In this document: piece by piece, positions 1 through 11,888 of the stretch
Layout of the letters: each line of letters begins with the position of its first letter
Position numbering within the stretch: the stretch's first letter is position 1
Assembly (NCBI RefSeq): GCF_000203815.1
Contig: NW_004457644.1
Location: 124,001 to 188,000 of the forward strand
Length of the DNA stretch: 64,000 nucleotides
Reading direction: 5' to 3'
DNA from: Cavenderia fasciculata
Taxonomy: Eukaryota > Evosea > Eumycetozoa > Acytosteliales > Cavenderiaceae
Program-made: the position numbers and the translations under genes
The notes under the pieces: model-generated
What the model saw: only the letters and a program-made list of their open reading frames with translations
What the model was told of the DNA's origin: nothing
Database searches by the model: none

Positions 1-891
1 TTCTAATGAATGTTCAAGTTGACAAAATATATTTGATAATTGACCAGACACTAATTCTTTGGTTTCTTTACTTGCATGAGTAATAGTATTTGTTAAAAAC
101 AAATAAATTGATTTTAAATTATTATTGTTATTTTGTTTACTATTATTATTGTTATTTTTGGTTGATGATTTAAAGATTGGAGAAGGATTTAAAAATTGTT
201 GTAATATTGTCAAGACTTTATTCACAGTCTCCCATGTTTGAACGATTTGGATTGATTGCAATGAGTTTCTAGAATGGTGGAGGATGGATTCGAGGGATCC
301 TGAATCGAATATGTTGGTTGGTTGGACATCGGCGAGTGCGAGTGTATCGACATTTGTATAACGATCGATCGTTAGGGAGTGCAAGTTACCAAATATCAAT
401 TTCAAATCTTCATCAGTCTTTAACTTGCCAAGTATATCTATAACCACATTTGATTTTGAAGTTGCGCGAGTATAGGATTGAAAGTTGAACCTAAAGTTTG
501 ACAATGATTTAATGATACATTGTGGTGACCGTAAATGTGTCTTGTACGTATCCAATGTCGATATCGATGTTCCAGATACCCAACGGCTGTGTACAAGGGG
601 ATTAGGAGTGATTCCGAATAGATGGTTATAATGACAATCATTTAAAAGCTTTAATAAATGACCAAACCATCTCTTGCAAACCACGTTTAAATTAAATACT
701 TCTACTCTATTGTATGGGGTGTATAGTAATGTAGACATAGACTTTGAGATTGACGTTGACTTTACAGGACAACCATTATTGCCAAAATACTCTGGTTGAG
801 CACTACCAAGATCTTGACACCCAAATATATTATTATCTGTGAAATAGTGGTCAAGTATCTGGTACTCTAGATAATGTAAAAGTTTTGTCAT
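1..891 (-). CDS. F-box-like/LRR-like dictyostelid family protein (partial, runs off left edge)
   Basis: An uninterrupted reading frame runs from the ATG at 891 to base 1 (297 codons visible). The stop lies outside the window. The N-terminal part has an F-box-like segment (residues about 60-80, with CKRWFGHLLKLL), as in dictyostelid proteins that recruit substrates to SCF ligases. The remainder looks like irregular leucine-rich sequence with an Asn-rich insert near residue 245. It is closely related to the frameshifted copy at 4168-6010. It is divergently arranged with the ankyrin-like gene starting at 1150, sharing a spacer of about 260 bp. Function is inferred only from the family look; the F-box match is weak and no catalytic residues are expected. 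Confidence 0.6.
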   Translation of the reverse strand, partial: MTKLLHYLEYQILDHYFTDNNIFGCQDLGSAQPEYFGNNGCPVKSTSISKSMSTLLYTPYNRVEVFNLNVVCKRWFGHLLKLLNDCHYNHLFGITPNPLVHSRWVSGTSISTLDTYKTHLRSPQCIIKSLSNFRFNFQSYTRATSKSNVVIDILGKLKTDEDLKLIFGNLHSLTIDRYTNVDTLALADVQPTNIFDSGSLESILHHSRNSLQSIQIVQTWETVNKVLTILQQFLNPSPIFKSSTKNNNNNSKQNNNNNLKSIYLFLTNTITHASKETKELVSGQLSNIFCQLEHSLE

Positions 892-1149
892 AATAGACTA
901 AAATATCTATTGATATCTATTATTTCTTTCTATCAAACAAACATAGATACAAGTAAAGTAGCTAGTACATCTTTGTGTTGTGAACATGATGTGAGAAAAT
1001 AACAATAAAAAAACTATAAAAAAAGAAGTAGAAGCACTTTACTATGAAGGGTGCATAGCAAGTATGATCATTCATTCTTTTGACAAAGAAATAATAATAG
1101 AGATAAAAGATAATATTATTATTATTACTTTTATTTTATTATTTATTTG

Positions 1150-2433
1150 ATGAATCAACAACAACAACAACAACATAAACCTATTAATAATAATAATGAT
1201 GAAAAGATAACAACTATTACAATTAAAACAATATTGAATAATCGGTTTATAAGTAATCAAATATTTCAACATGTTCACAAGATTGGAATAGATATTGTTA
1301 GAAGAGTTAGACATTCGGTGATATTAGAACCATATGTTGGATCGGGTGAACGAAGAGGTGCAAGACCGTTGGATGACAATTTGATTGTTACACCCCCCAA
1401 TTACACCAATGCTGCACATGATCTTTTAAAATACTTTGGTTTGTTGGGTGGTGTTGCCAAGTATAGAGATATATCGAATGCAAAGTGGATGTTAAAGAAT
1501 GGATATATCGGGTTGCTATTGGACAAGATTAAACGTGGTGACAAGGTGATCTTTGGTCTTGGCTCACTCAAGTTGATGTCACGTATGGGGTTACCACTCG
1601 ACCAATTCAAACAAATAATCAGTGCCTATCCATTGATGCTAAGCGATATCGCTGGACAGACTACTGACATGGTCTGCAAATGTTACGTAGAGTCTGCCAA
1701 AGGTGATGACACAAATTATCCAGTATTTCAATATTTACAACAAAAACTAGTGTCTACTTCTACTACAACCCCTAGTAGTGACCCACATGTAAAGGCATTA
1801 GTACAGTTGTTTAATAGTGCTAAACGTCCATCACTTTTAATTTTGACGTCGTTGGTTGAATCTATCAAACATCTACCAAAGGAAAAGTTTTGGTTGGCAG
1901 ACACAGATGTACTACGTAATCACGACCTCGTTGATTATTGGTTGCGAAATGTCGATCGAGTACCCATCACAGTGTCTAGTCTCGGACTACTCTTGGGAAC
2001 ACTTGGACATAATCATCACCTATTCGTGGGAATGGTTCATAAACTCCAACCGGATAAAGACACTGACAATATTTTCAAAGCATGTCTACTCTACCAGACT
2101 GCTCTTGAAGACCAACCCATCATCAATAGAGATCTCTGTCTGTCAGCTCACTACATCTCCACCAGCCTCGTCACTAGGCTACCTCCAAACACTAGTGTCA
2201 GTGATATTCGATCGATCGATTTCTACCAATCAAAAGTACTAAAAGATCTCCAACAAATTGACTCTTCTCTCACCAACCCCAATTCAATCCATTGCTATTG
2301 GGAGTTTGTCTATTTGGAATATATCGCCTATCTTCCAGGTGTAGTAAATGAATTACAACCTCTATCAAAACATTTAAATTGTTTAATATTATTAATATTA
2401 AAGAAAATTAAATCAATCATAAATAATAATATA

Positions 2434-2491
<58 letters not shown>

Positions 2492-3765
2492 TTGATAATA
2501 GTATACAACATTATTTATGGAAATATTTATTAAAATCATATGGTAGTAAATATATTTTATTGGATTTATTGATTAAAGTAGGATTTGGATTGGAATATAT
2601 TAAAGATGCATATGAAACGTATGGATGTCAATCGTATATAAAGGTTCTATCTAAATGTACAGACCTAGATGTTATGCAATTCATTCAATCAAAGCTTTGT
2701 AAACCAAATTCAACCGACTATTATCCTCGTGGACTCAAACCCATCCACATTACCAACCAGTCTACGACAAAAGAGGTAATGGTGATGGCCCACCTTTACA
2801 CACCACGTAAAAAACTAGACAATGATAATTGGACCACTGAAATGGCTGAACTCGCAATTGTTACCGATAATTATAACGCATTTAAAGTCATCCTAATGAA
2901 GACAAAGGTATTGGCTCTAAAATATACAAACCCATTGAATGGTTTAATTCGTCTCAAAGATCGAATCAAAGTGTCTTCACTTGAATTCATTGCCTTTGTC
3001 TACAAGTACTATGACAAGTTGACGAGTAAAAACATACTTTTACTAAATAGAGAAGATTATGTTGGATTGTTTATGTATGCTAGTGTACGAGGTGACATTA
3101 ACATGCTACAGAAAATTCATACATTGTATCCAACCAAAGGTTTGGAATCATTGAAATCATCTCGTTGTAGAATACTAGATATTGCATACCTATGTGGCAA
3201 TCAAAAGTCACTAGACTTTATATTAGATAATCGTCCATTTGAACGATTATCTAATAAATTATGGACAGCTATTGGTAGAATGAATAATGTTGAATTATTT
3301 AAATTGATTTATAATTCAAAAAAGGATGATGATAATAGTTTACCACAAGGAGAAATCAATGATGCAATTGTTCATTATGGTAGTTTTCAACTATTACTAC
3401 ATATGCAAGAAGCTGGTTTACATGAACGAATCAGTTCTGGACAATTGTATTGGGCAATACAAAATAATCATCATGAAATTGTTCAACACTATTGTAACAA
3501 TTATCTTCAAAAGGATACCAAACTTAACCTACCAATATACCAAAATATTATCCATGGATTTGGAGAGATGGTTCCATATTGGGAATTTATCACTCCTCAA
3601 ATGATGGATGTATTTATCAACGCCGTACCACTACAAGTCATGCTAGACAAATCCATCTACCTACCTTCAACATTTAATAGAACATCAAAATTAATCAAAT
3701 ACTTAAAATCTATTAAAAAGTTAAATTCATCTAAAAATTCAAATCCTAATTGTACTATAATGTAA
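1150..3765 (+). CDS. Ankyrin-repeat-like dictyostelid paralogue family protein
   Basis: A single-exon frame of 871 residues. The first ATG is at 1150; the in-frame TTG just upstream is not a credible eukaryotic start. The N-terminus is Gln/Asn rich. The C-terminal half contains degenerate ankyrin-like units (for example the segments around residues 640-760 with repeated alpha-helical LxxA/YxxG patterns), the sort found in large dictyostelid families of unknown function. A poly-Asn tract encoded by AAT repeats sits at about residues 423-447. No signal peptide or membrane segment is visible. It pairs divergently with the F-box-like gene to its left, and the same pair is duplicated at 4168-7516, where this gene has decayed. 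The role is unknown; ankyrin-like folds usually bind proteins. Confidence 0.7.
2420..2492 (+). repeat. AAT trinucleotide repeat encoding poly-Asn
   Basis: An almost pure AAT run inside the ankyrin-like gene, translated as a long asparagine tract. The pseudogene copy has a shorter, interrupted version at about 6867-6915, consistent with repeat-length instability. Confidence 0.9.
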
Positions 3766-3936
3766 AAATTATAATAAATTAATATTATTTTAATTTATTA
3801 TTACAAATTAATAAACAAATTAATTATTAAATTATTAATTTGTTTATTGTTACAAAAAGAATATATCGTTGACATGTGTTAATTTTGATGTTCTATTAAA
3901 TGTTCAAGGTAGGATCAATGGCAACGCAAGGCATAC

Positions 3937-4125
3937 ATGTGTGATGCTTTGATGACAGTATGTCACAAGGAATTAGAATCAATGATCAAATCTCGTACAA
4001 TGCCAAACAAGATAAGTGAAATCGTCAAACGTGCAAACGTAATCATATCAGTATTTAAAAAACAAGAAGAAGCAAAAGCAAAAAAAGAAAAAGAAGATGC
4101 TAGAAGAGCTGGAAGAAGATATTAA
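3937..4125 (+). CDS. Small basic hypothetical protein, possibly the last exon of a lost gene
   Basis: A 62-codon frame with an ATG at 3937 and a Lys/Glu/Arg-rich C-terminus (EEAKAKKEKEDARRAGRRY). The composition and clean 3' end look coding. However, an ag dinucleotide just upstream and the lack of an obvious promoter leave open that it is the 3' exon of a longer gene whose 5' part was displaced by the local duplication. It lies between the two duplicated units and has no copy beyond 7516. Function not recognised. Confidence 0.35.
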   Translation: MCDALMTVCHKELESMIKSRTMPNKISEIVKRANVIISVFKKQEEAKAKKEKEDARRAGRRY

Positions 4126-4167
4126 CAAACAAAATAATATATAAAGAAAGAATTAATTTATTTTTAT

Positions 4168-6010
4168 TTAAATTGGAAAAGAAATATTCTTTCTAAAACA
4201 AGTTTGACCATTATTATGATATCTAGAATAGAGAGAATTAAAATGATTACCATAAAATATATGGGCTAGACCTTGAACACCTATAAAATCAAGGCGAGGA
4301 TGTTGTAATAGTAGATTTTCAATGTCGGGTGTGTAGACCATGAGAGGGGGAGCTTGATGACCCAAAGAAGATAATTGGAGTGCTGCAAGATTAGGATTAT
4401 GGTCAATCAATGTCTTAAAGAGTGATCCACCGTGATCACACCAACTAGTATACTTTGTCGATATTCTTAATAGTTTGATATTGTAGGCTTGACCAATCAA
4501 CGTATGGAATTGATAGAACCCAAAGAATCCATTATCACAATCAATGTCAAGCAATTCTAAAGATAGTTTTAATAATTGTTTGTTATCTAATCTAATTGGA
4601 CATATTGGACTATTATTGTAATTAATATCAGTTGTTGGCAATCTGACAATTGGAAGTGGTTTGATTGATTTACTGATAATTATCTTTAATTCGGTGATAT
4701 GTGATGGAGTGGTAAAGGGAAGTATAGAGAGAATAGATTCATCGGTAAAATTAATCTCTATAGTCCACGCCAAAACTTTTGTATTGGTGGTAATGATTTC
4801 AATGGTTTGGGAGGTTAACGTCATTGTATTTGATACTCTTGGGACTTTGGTTGTCAATAGGTATTGCAATAATCGACTATTGACTGTGGGAGGTGAGCGA
4901 GTGACTATATTAATCTCTTGTAGTGATTTCATACGGTCAAGATTCGAATACTGAAAGGTTGTATCATCTAGACCCGACAAATAGAGGTGTACAAGATTCG
5001 GGTAAATCTCATCACCCGCATTACTAGATACATGTCCAAACAACGATTCAATAGCCAGCTGTGGTATAGGCGTATCAAATGGTGTCACATGTCTTAGTGT
5101 TATAGATTCTAATGAATGTTCAAGTTGACAAAATATATTTGATAATTGACCAGACACTAATTCTTTGGTTTCTTGATTTGCAATAGTAGTATTTGTTAAA
5201 AACAAATAAACTGATTTTAAATTATTATTATCATTATTATTGTTGTTACTATTATTTTGTTGTCTTTGATTATTATTATTATTATTATTAGCCTTTAAGA
5301 TTGGAGAAGGATTTAAAAATTGTTGTAATATTGTCAAGACTTTATTCACAGTCCCCCATGTTTGAACGATTTGGATTGATTGCAATGAGTTTCTAGAATG
5401 GTGGAGGATGGATTCGAGGGATCCTGAATCGAATATGTTGGTTTGGTTGAGCATTGGCGAGTGCATCGGCATTTGTGTAACGATCAATCGTTAGAGACTG
5501 CAAATGACCAAATATCAATTTAAAATCTTCATCAGTCTTTAACTTGCCAAGTATATCTATAACCTCTGTGGCCGTGGCTGATGTCGATCGAGTATAGGAT
5601 GCAAAGTTGAACTTAAAGTTTGACAATGATTTAATGATACATCGTGGTGACCGTAAATGTGTCTTGTAGGAATCCAACGTCGATATCGATGTTCCACCAG
5701 ATACCCAACGGCTGTGTACCAGTGGATTAGGAGTGATTCGGAATAGATGCAACTTGTTACCATCATTTAAAAGCTTTAATAAATGACCAAACCATCTCTT
5801 GCAAACCACGTTTAAATTAAATACTTCTACTCTATTGTATGGGGTGTATAGTAATGTAGACGTTGATGTTGAAGTTGACTTTACAGCATTACCATTACTG
5901 TCAAAATACTCTGGTTGAGCACTACCAAGATCTTGACACCCAAATATATTATTATCTGTGAAATAGTGGTCAAGTATCTGGTACTCTAGATAATGTAAAA
6001 GTGTTGCCAT
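4168..6010 (-). pseudogene. F-box-like/LRR-like paralogue broken by a 1-nt insertion
   Basis: The ATG at 6010 opens a frame that matches the partial gene at 1-891 almost residue for residue as far as about codon 188. There it reads an extra base in a run of the form CCAAACC, where the left copy has CCAACC (around 5441-5445 on the plus strand), shifts frame and stops at 5393. The homologous continuation resumes in another frame and stays open to the stop at 4168. The full-length family member would be roughly 610 residues. Either the gene is recently inactivated or the base is an assembly error. The rest of the coding sequence shows no other break, so decay, if real, is young. Confidence 0.65.
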
Positions 6011-6262
6011 AATAGACTAAAATATCTTTTATCTATAGATATCTATTATTTCTTTCTATCAAACAAACATAGATACAAGTAAAGTAGCTAGTACATCTTT
6101 GTGTTGTGAACTAATATTTGTGAGAAATTAATAATAAAAAAAAATATGAACAAAGAAAAAGAAGTATCCGCCCTATACGACGAAGTGTGAATGATCATTC
6201 TTCAAGAAAAGAATAATAGAGATAAAAGATATTATTATTATTACTTTTATTTTATTTATTTG

Positions 6263-7516
6263 ATGAATCATCAACAGATACAAACATAGAAAAGAAGAAA
6301 AGGAAATCAAATGAAGGAACACTCTGTCCAACAAAGACAACAACATAAACCTACTAGTAATAATAATGAAAAGATCTTAACGATTAAAACAATATTAAAT
6401 AATCGATTTATAATTAATTAAATATTTCAACATGTTCACAAGATTGGAATAGATATTGTTAATGCTGAAGAGGTGCAAGACCGTTGGATGACAATTTGAT
6501 TGTTACACCTCCCAATTACACCAATACTGCACATGATCTTTTAAAATACTTTGGTTTGTTGGGTGGTGTTGCCAAGTATAGAGATATCAAATACGAAGTG
6601 GATGTTAAAGAATGGATATATAGGGTTGCTGATGGACAAGATTAAACGTCGAATATCCATCTGAACACTCTCTACCAATCAAAGGTACTAAAAGATCTCC
6701 AACAAATTGCTCTTCTCTCACCAATCCCAATTCAATCCATTGTTATTGGGAGTTTGTCTATTTGGAATATATCGCCTATCTTCCAGGTGTAGTAAATGAA
6801 TTACAACCTCTATCAAAGCATTTAAATTTTTTAATATTAATATTAAAGAAAATTAAATCAATCATAAATAATAATATAAATAATAATAATATAAATAATA
6901 ATAATAATAATAATATTGGTATTGATAATAATTGGACTACTGAAATGGCTGAACTCGCAATTGTTACCGATAATTATAAAGCATTTAAAGTCATCCTAAT
7001 GAAAACAAAGGCATTGGCTCTAAAGTATACAAACCCATTGAATGGTTTAATTCGTCTCAAAGATCGAATCAAAGTGTCTTCACTTGAATTCATTGCCTTT
7101 GTCTACAAGTACTATGACAAGTTGACGAGTAAAAACATCCTTTTACTAAATATGTATGCTAGTGTACGAGGTGACATTAACATGCTACAGAAAATTCATA
7201 CATTGTATCCAACCAAACGTTTGGAATCATTGAAATCATCTCGTTGTAGAATACTAGATATTGCATACCTATGTGGCAATCAAAAGTCACGAGACTTTGT
7301 ATTAGATAATCGACCGTTTGAACGATTATCTAATAAATTATGGACAGGGTAGAATGAATAATGTTGAATTATTTAAATGATTTATAATTCAAAAAAGGAG
7401 GATGATGATAGTTTACTATTATATGTAGTAATAGTTGAAAACTACCATAATGAACAATTGCATCATTGATTTCTCCCTGTGGTAAACTAAACAATTGTAT
7501 TTGGCAATACAAAATG
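6263..7516 (+). pseudogene. Decayed copy of the ankyrin-like gene
   Basis: The sequence follows the gene at 1150-3765 but is littered with lesions: an in-frame TAG a few codons after the corresponding ATG, several deletions (one of more than 500 bp near 6650), frameshifts, and an inverted block at 7411-7487. The longest surviving stretch in frame is 6762-7352. The (AAT)n tract is shortened. It is the partner of the frameshifted F-box-like gene at 4168-6010, so the whole right-hand unit of the tandem duplication appears to be degenerating. Confidence 0.85.
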
Positions 7517-8471
7517 CTTATGAGCCGATAATCAAACAAACATCACGTATCATCAAACATCGTCAAGTTGACGAACTTACAACGAACGACTAACGTTCAA
7601 GAATGTACGGTTGGGAAAAACAAGGCTTTATAGGGCCGCAGAATATGTAAAGGAAATTTTCTTTTCCCCAGACTTGAAAGAAGAAACAATCACAAAGAAA
7701 TATCCAATAAAAAAATATCCGAGGATAAAATTTTAAAAATTTTAACCAATTCGTTTGACCTCTGCGGGATCACACAACATCATTAAACTCCTATGTTGTT
7801 GGGGTTGACAATAATGATGATGTTAAAAAAAAAGTTGATGTTCTAACCACAACCATTCTTTTGTTTCTAAATCAACACCTACCTTCTTTCTTAATTTGTT
7901 TTTTTTTTGTTAATCTTACTATTTTAAACATAGAGATAATTACAAACAGATAAAGATTATATACCAATATAATAATAATAATAATAATACTATTTTTTTT
8001 ATCAAAAAAGTCCTCAAGAGTCGAGAGAGTAAACAAACAAACACGATTAGATTATTAAAATAACTAAGATTTAAATCTGCTGCTTTTTTATTGTCAACAC
8101 TACCCCCACTACTACTCACCCCACCAAGCAAACATTCACTCGCACTCCATTTATACAACATCGAGTACCAAAACACCCCACTACCTCCACTTTATATATA
8201 CCTTTTTCACCAAACATCAATTCGAGAGAGTGCTACTTTTTTAATAATTTTTATCAAAATTATTATTATTATTAATAATAAACACCAAATTCGAATCATA
8301 TAGTTTTATATTTATTTTCATACCAACCACTCTACTCTCTCTTTTTTTCTCTCTCCTCTTTGTCATTCATTCTGTATCTCTATATATCATTATTAGTTTT
8401 TTTACTAGTATCAGTACTTTCTATATAAATAACAAATCAATCAATCCTTTCAAGTTGGAAAAATAAAAAAT
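7517..8471. other. Intergenic spacer and upstream region of the TLC gene
   Basis: About 950 bp without a convincing gene. The first 250 bp are of mixed composition with no similarity to other parts of the window that I could see. From about 8090 there are C/A-rich and pyrimidine-rich (CTCT) runs typical of dictyostelid promoter and 5' leader sequence. Small open frames here look accidental. Confidence 0.5.
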
Positions 8472-9564
8472 ATGATATTCAAATTATTAGGAAACAGTCA
8501 CAATATAGTGTCACTTACTGATTGGGATATAGAGTTGATGACCATATGTCTCTACTTTACAACCTTTCAGCTATCACATTATATTACACCTCTCTTTTAT
8601 ACCAATTTTAAAAAGTTTTCAAACAATGATAAAATAGAATGGAATTCTAGGTAAGCAAAGAAATAGAAAGAATACAACAATCAGTCTTTTCCATGATATT
8701 GACATTTGTCTTTTTTCTACTTTTTTATTTTTTTAGAATCGTATCAAATCTAAATGCAGTTTTATGTACTATAGGAGCCATCAAATGTTTGTTTTTTGAT
8801 AATACTACATGGTCAGAGAATCCATTCCTTGGTGCTACACCCAACAGTTTATATTGTCTCCGTTTTATACTTGGTTATTTCATTTATGATACAGGTGTTA
8901 TTCTAGTCCATCAAAGTTTATTGGATATTCCAACTCTTACACATCATTTAATGGCTTTATTATTATATTATTGGGGAAAGGTAAAAAACAAAAAACTAAT
9001 AATAATATTGATAATAATAATGAATTAATATTAATATTTTTTTTTTCTTTTTTTTAGACAAGTTTATATTGTCATTTTGTATTGATTTCATTTATGTTTA
9101 CTGAAATTACAACTCCATGTGTTAATATTAGATGGTTCTTGTTGAGAACTAAAAAAGGAGAAAGTAAAGCATATATAGTCAATGGAATGATGATGGCTTT
9201 TGGATTTTTGATTGCTCGAGTCGTTTATATTACTGCATCGGTTGGTGGTGCATTGTACAAACACTATAGTGTAGCTGTCAATCTACCCTCCTATATATTC
9301 TGGGGTACCTATGTTGGATACACCATTATCAATGTTTTAAATGTCTATTGGGCATTCCTCATTTGGAGAGGTTTGCTAAGAGCTGTACTTGGAAAGAAGT
9401 CTACCAGGTCATCAGCATCATCAGCGGTTGATGTGAAACAAGAATCTTCAGATCAACAAAAACAACAACAACAAAAGTACCAACAACAAATACAATCACA
9501 ACAAATTAGTAATATTAATACAATAATTAATAATAGATCTTCTAGAAAACCACAAGAAGCTTAA
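8472..9564 (+). CDS. TLC-domain (TRAM/LAG1/CLN8) membrane protein, TLCD4/TMEM56-like
   Basis: Three exons, 8472-8650, 8737-8980 and 9058-9564, joined by GT-AG introns, give 309 residues. The TLC hallmark EWNSRIVSNLNA follows the first membrane segment, and the LTHHLMALL motif carries the conserved His pair. Six or seven hydrophobic segments are visible. The C-terminus is a Ser/Gln-rich cytosolic tail. TLC proteins act in ER or plasma-membrane lipid handling: some synthesise ceramide, while the TLCD group affects membrane lipid composition. This one lacks the homeobox and long Lag1 motif of ceramide synthases, so the TLCD4-like call is preferred. Substrate is unknown. Confidence 0.8.
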
Positions 9565-10160
9565 AGCTATAGAAAAAGTAATAGAATATTGTGATAATAT
9601 AGATATAGTAGAATAGATAATAATAATATAATAATAATAATATAAGTATAATATTAGAAACGTTAAACAATGATTATTTTAAAATAAATAATTTTGAACA
9701 AGAAAGAAAGAAAAGCAAACGACGATTAATGATCATTGATCGCCTCATACTTTATGATGGCTGTATCATATAAATGTGTGTATACCATCTGATGATCTTG
9801 TCTACGTTGAGAGAAAGAAGATCATCTGAATTTTCGTCGTTCCCTTTCGAGACTACCAAACACAGAATGACGCAATGAAAAAGAGGACCACTTGCGGCTT
9901 AGACCAAGTTTTTTTTTAGACGATGTCCTTTGTCAATGTTTTTTTTCGATTTCTTTGAGCTGTGAGATATTTTTAAACTCTGCTGTTGGCCTATCATGGC
10001 TTTATGTTCATTCTATCAGTGTCGACATCAATGGTTTAAACTTTATTTAAAACTAATTAGAGTTGTCTTTTTTCTATGCACATCCATCACCGTTATAAAT
10101 GTGTTCACTCTTTCAACCTCATTTCAAAAGAAATCGAATATATAATATAATCATATAAAA
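9565..10160. other. Intergenic spacer with a possible structured segment (9718-9841)
   Basis: The 600 bp between the TLC and SDR genes are A/T rich near the TLC 3' end. The stretch 9718-9841 is more balanced in composition and can close on itself: an 8-bp inverted repeat at its ends (AACGACGA / TCGTCGTT) and an internal 9-bp hairpin (9791-9799 with 9818-9826). Whether this is transcribed cannot be told from sequence. Confidence 0.3.
10094..10100 (+). promoter_or_regulatory. TATA-box-like element of the SDR gene
   Basis: TATAAAT lies about 60 nt upstream of the ATG at 10161, a plausible spacing for a core promoter with a short 5' leader. Confidence 0.4.
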
Positions 10161-11027
10161 ATGGAAGGAAAAGTTATCGTTGTTACTGGTGCTGGAAGGT
10201 AAATAAATTCTAATATACATAGATCAAATTAGTACTATAGTAGTATCACAGTATTAATATTAACACTTTGTTTTTTTTTTGTATCTTTTTAATTTTATTT
10301 TAGTGGTATTGGAAGATCAGTTTGTTTAGAATTGGTTGGTCAAAAGGCAAAGGTTGTAGTTGCTGATATTAACTTTGAATCATGTCAAGAGACTATCAAG
10401 TTGATGACTGAATTGGATGCTGCCGTCGAAACTGTTGCCGTTGCTTGCGACATTTCCTCAGAGGAAGACGTCACCCGTTTGATGCAATCCACTGTTGACA
10501 AGTTTGGCCGTATCGACGGTGCCGTCAACAATGCTGGTATCTTGGGCAAGATGCAACGTGTTGGTGACTATGAATTGGCTGATTTCACCAAGATGTTGGA
10601 CGTTAACGTCAAGGGTACTTTTATGTGCATCCGTTCTCAAGTCAGACAAATGGAAAAGCAAGGCCCAGGCAAATACAGCATTGTCAACGTTTCATCCATC
10701 GCCGGTATCCTTGGTTTCCCATACAACTCTGCCTACTCTTGTGTCAAACACGCTATCCTCGGTCTCACCAAGTCTACCGCCGCTGAATACGGTGCTGCCC
10801 TCGGCGTCAGATGCAATGCCATGTTGCCAGGTGCTGCCGATACTCCAATGTTGAGACAATACATCCCAACAGATGCTGCTGCCCAACAACTCAAGGCTCA
10901 CACCCCACTCGGTCGTACTTGCGAACCATCTGAAATCGCCAAGCCAATCGTCTTCCTCCTCAGTGAACAATCATCCTTTGTCACTGGTCAAAATCTCATT
11001 GCTGATGGTGGTCTTTCAATCGTCTAA
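10161..11027 (+). CDS. Classical short-chain dehydrogenase/reductase (SDR)
   Basis: Exon 1 (10161-10198) encodes the start of the Rossmann motif and exon 2 (10304-11027) completes it, giving 253 residues. The intron splits the codon for the Ser of TGAGSGIG, the NAD(P)-binding loop. NNAG (about residue 87), the catalytic Ser in NVSSIAG and the YSCVK form of YxxxK are all present, so the enzyme should be active. ADIN at the end of beta-strand 2 suggests an acidic residue selecting NAD over NADP. The C-terminus has the family ending VTGQNLIADGG. Substrate cannot be assigned. Codons are strongly C-biased compared with neighbours, which suggests high expression. Confidence 0.88.
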
Positions 11028-11283
11028 AAAAAAAACAAATATATCTCGAAGACCCAACAACAACAATAATAATAATTAATAGTAATAATAATAAGTATTT
11101 CTTTTATATTATTTGGTTTGTCTTTCATCTTTACCCTCTCGAATTCAAACCAAATTTAAATAAATTTAATAATAATAATTGTAGTAATTATCACATAAAG
11201 AAAAAAAGGGTGGTGATGTATTATAAGGGAATTAATAATACATTTATTTTGATGATATTAAATATCATCATCATGATTTTGTT

Positions 11284-11707
11284 TTAATGGAAATTGTTAC
11301 CAATGATTCTAACATCTTGTTGTTGAACCTGACAAATGTTTAATGATTGACAAACTGATTCACCAGTGGCACCGTTTGATCTGATTGAATTCATCAACTT
11401 TTCAACTCCAATAAACGAACAAATACTATTACAATTTAATTGTTCTTGACTATCCAAATTGCTACATAAATCCTAAGTAGGTTTAAAAAAATAAAATTAT
11501 CAATTTATGGTCAAGTACTAAGAAGAGTCTACTACTACATACATCACATGAAGATGGTGATAATACAGACTTGAATGTATTCAAGTTATTTCCAACAATA
11601 GATTTACATGTTGAACATCTTGGGACATGATCTTTATGTACCCTTAACCCTAAAATGGCTGTGCTAAATAAAAATACAGATAAAATAAATAAGATAATAA
11701 TTTTCAT
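11284..11707 (-). CDS. Small secreted saposin-B-like protein
   Basis: Two exons, 11543-11707 and 11284-11472, joined in phase 0, encode about 117 residues. The start chosen is the ATG directly before a hydrophobic signal peptide (MKIIILFILSVFLFS). The in-frame ATG at 11752 would push that peptide inside. The mature part has the saposin spacing of cysteines: a CSTC pair near the start, two central pairs, and VCQSLNIC near the end. Saposin-like proteins bind lipids or membranes, and in dictyostelids include lysosomal and secreted factors. The specific role is unknown; the fold call rests on the cysteine pattern alone. Confidence 0.7.
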
Positions 11708-11888
11708 TTTTGATATATAACTTTGTAATGATGTTGACAATGAATGAAACATTTTAAAAAAGTTGCATTGGGATTGTTGGAAGAGTAAAAAACAATTGAT
11801 TGTCGGCCCGATAAAATATCTATTTGGGTATTGTTTTTTTTACCCGTTGCCATGGATAAAAATAACTAAATAATTAAAATTAATTATT

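Noticed and set aside
7940-8176. Minus-strand frame upstream of the TLC gene
   Set aside because: Low-complexity spacer; ends in a run of Leu from an AAT repeat.
8091-8303. 70-codon frame before the TLC gene
   Set aside because: Starts at a non-ATG or weak start in low-complexity promoter sequence. Its Pro/Leu content reflects C/A-rich runs, and it has no homologous look.
9770-9845. Box C/D snoRNA (TGATGA ... CTGA)
   Set aside because: The two boxes are embedded in the two arms of a hairpin rather than flanking guide sequence, and no closing terminal stem sits next to them.
10458-10970. Overlapping antisense and alternative frames in the SDR gene
   Set aside because: They are shadows of a highly C-biased coding exon with intact SDR motifs.
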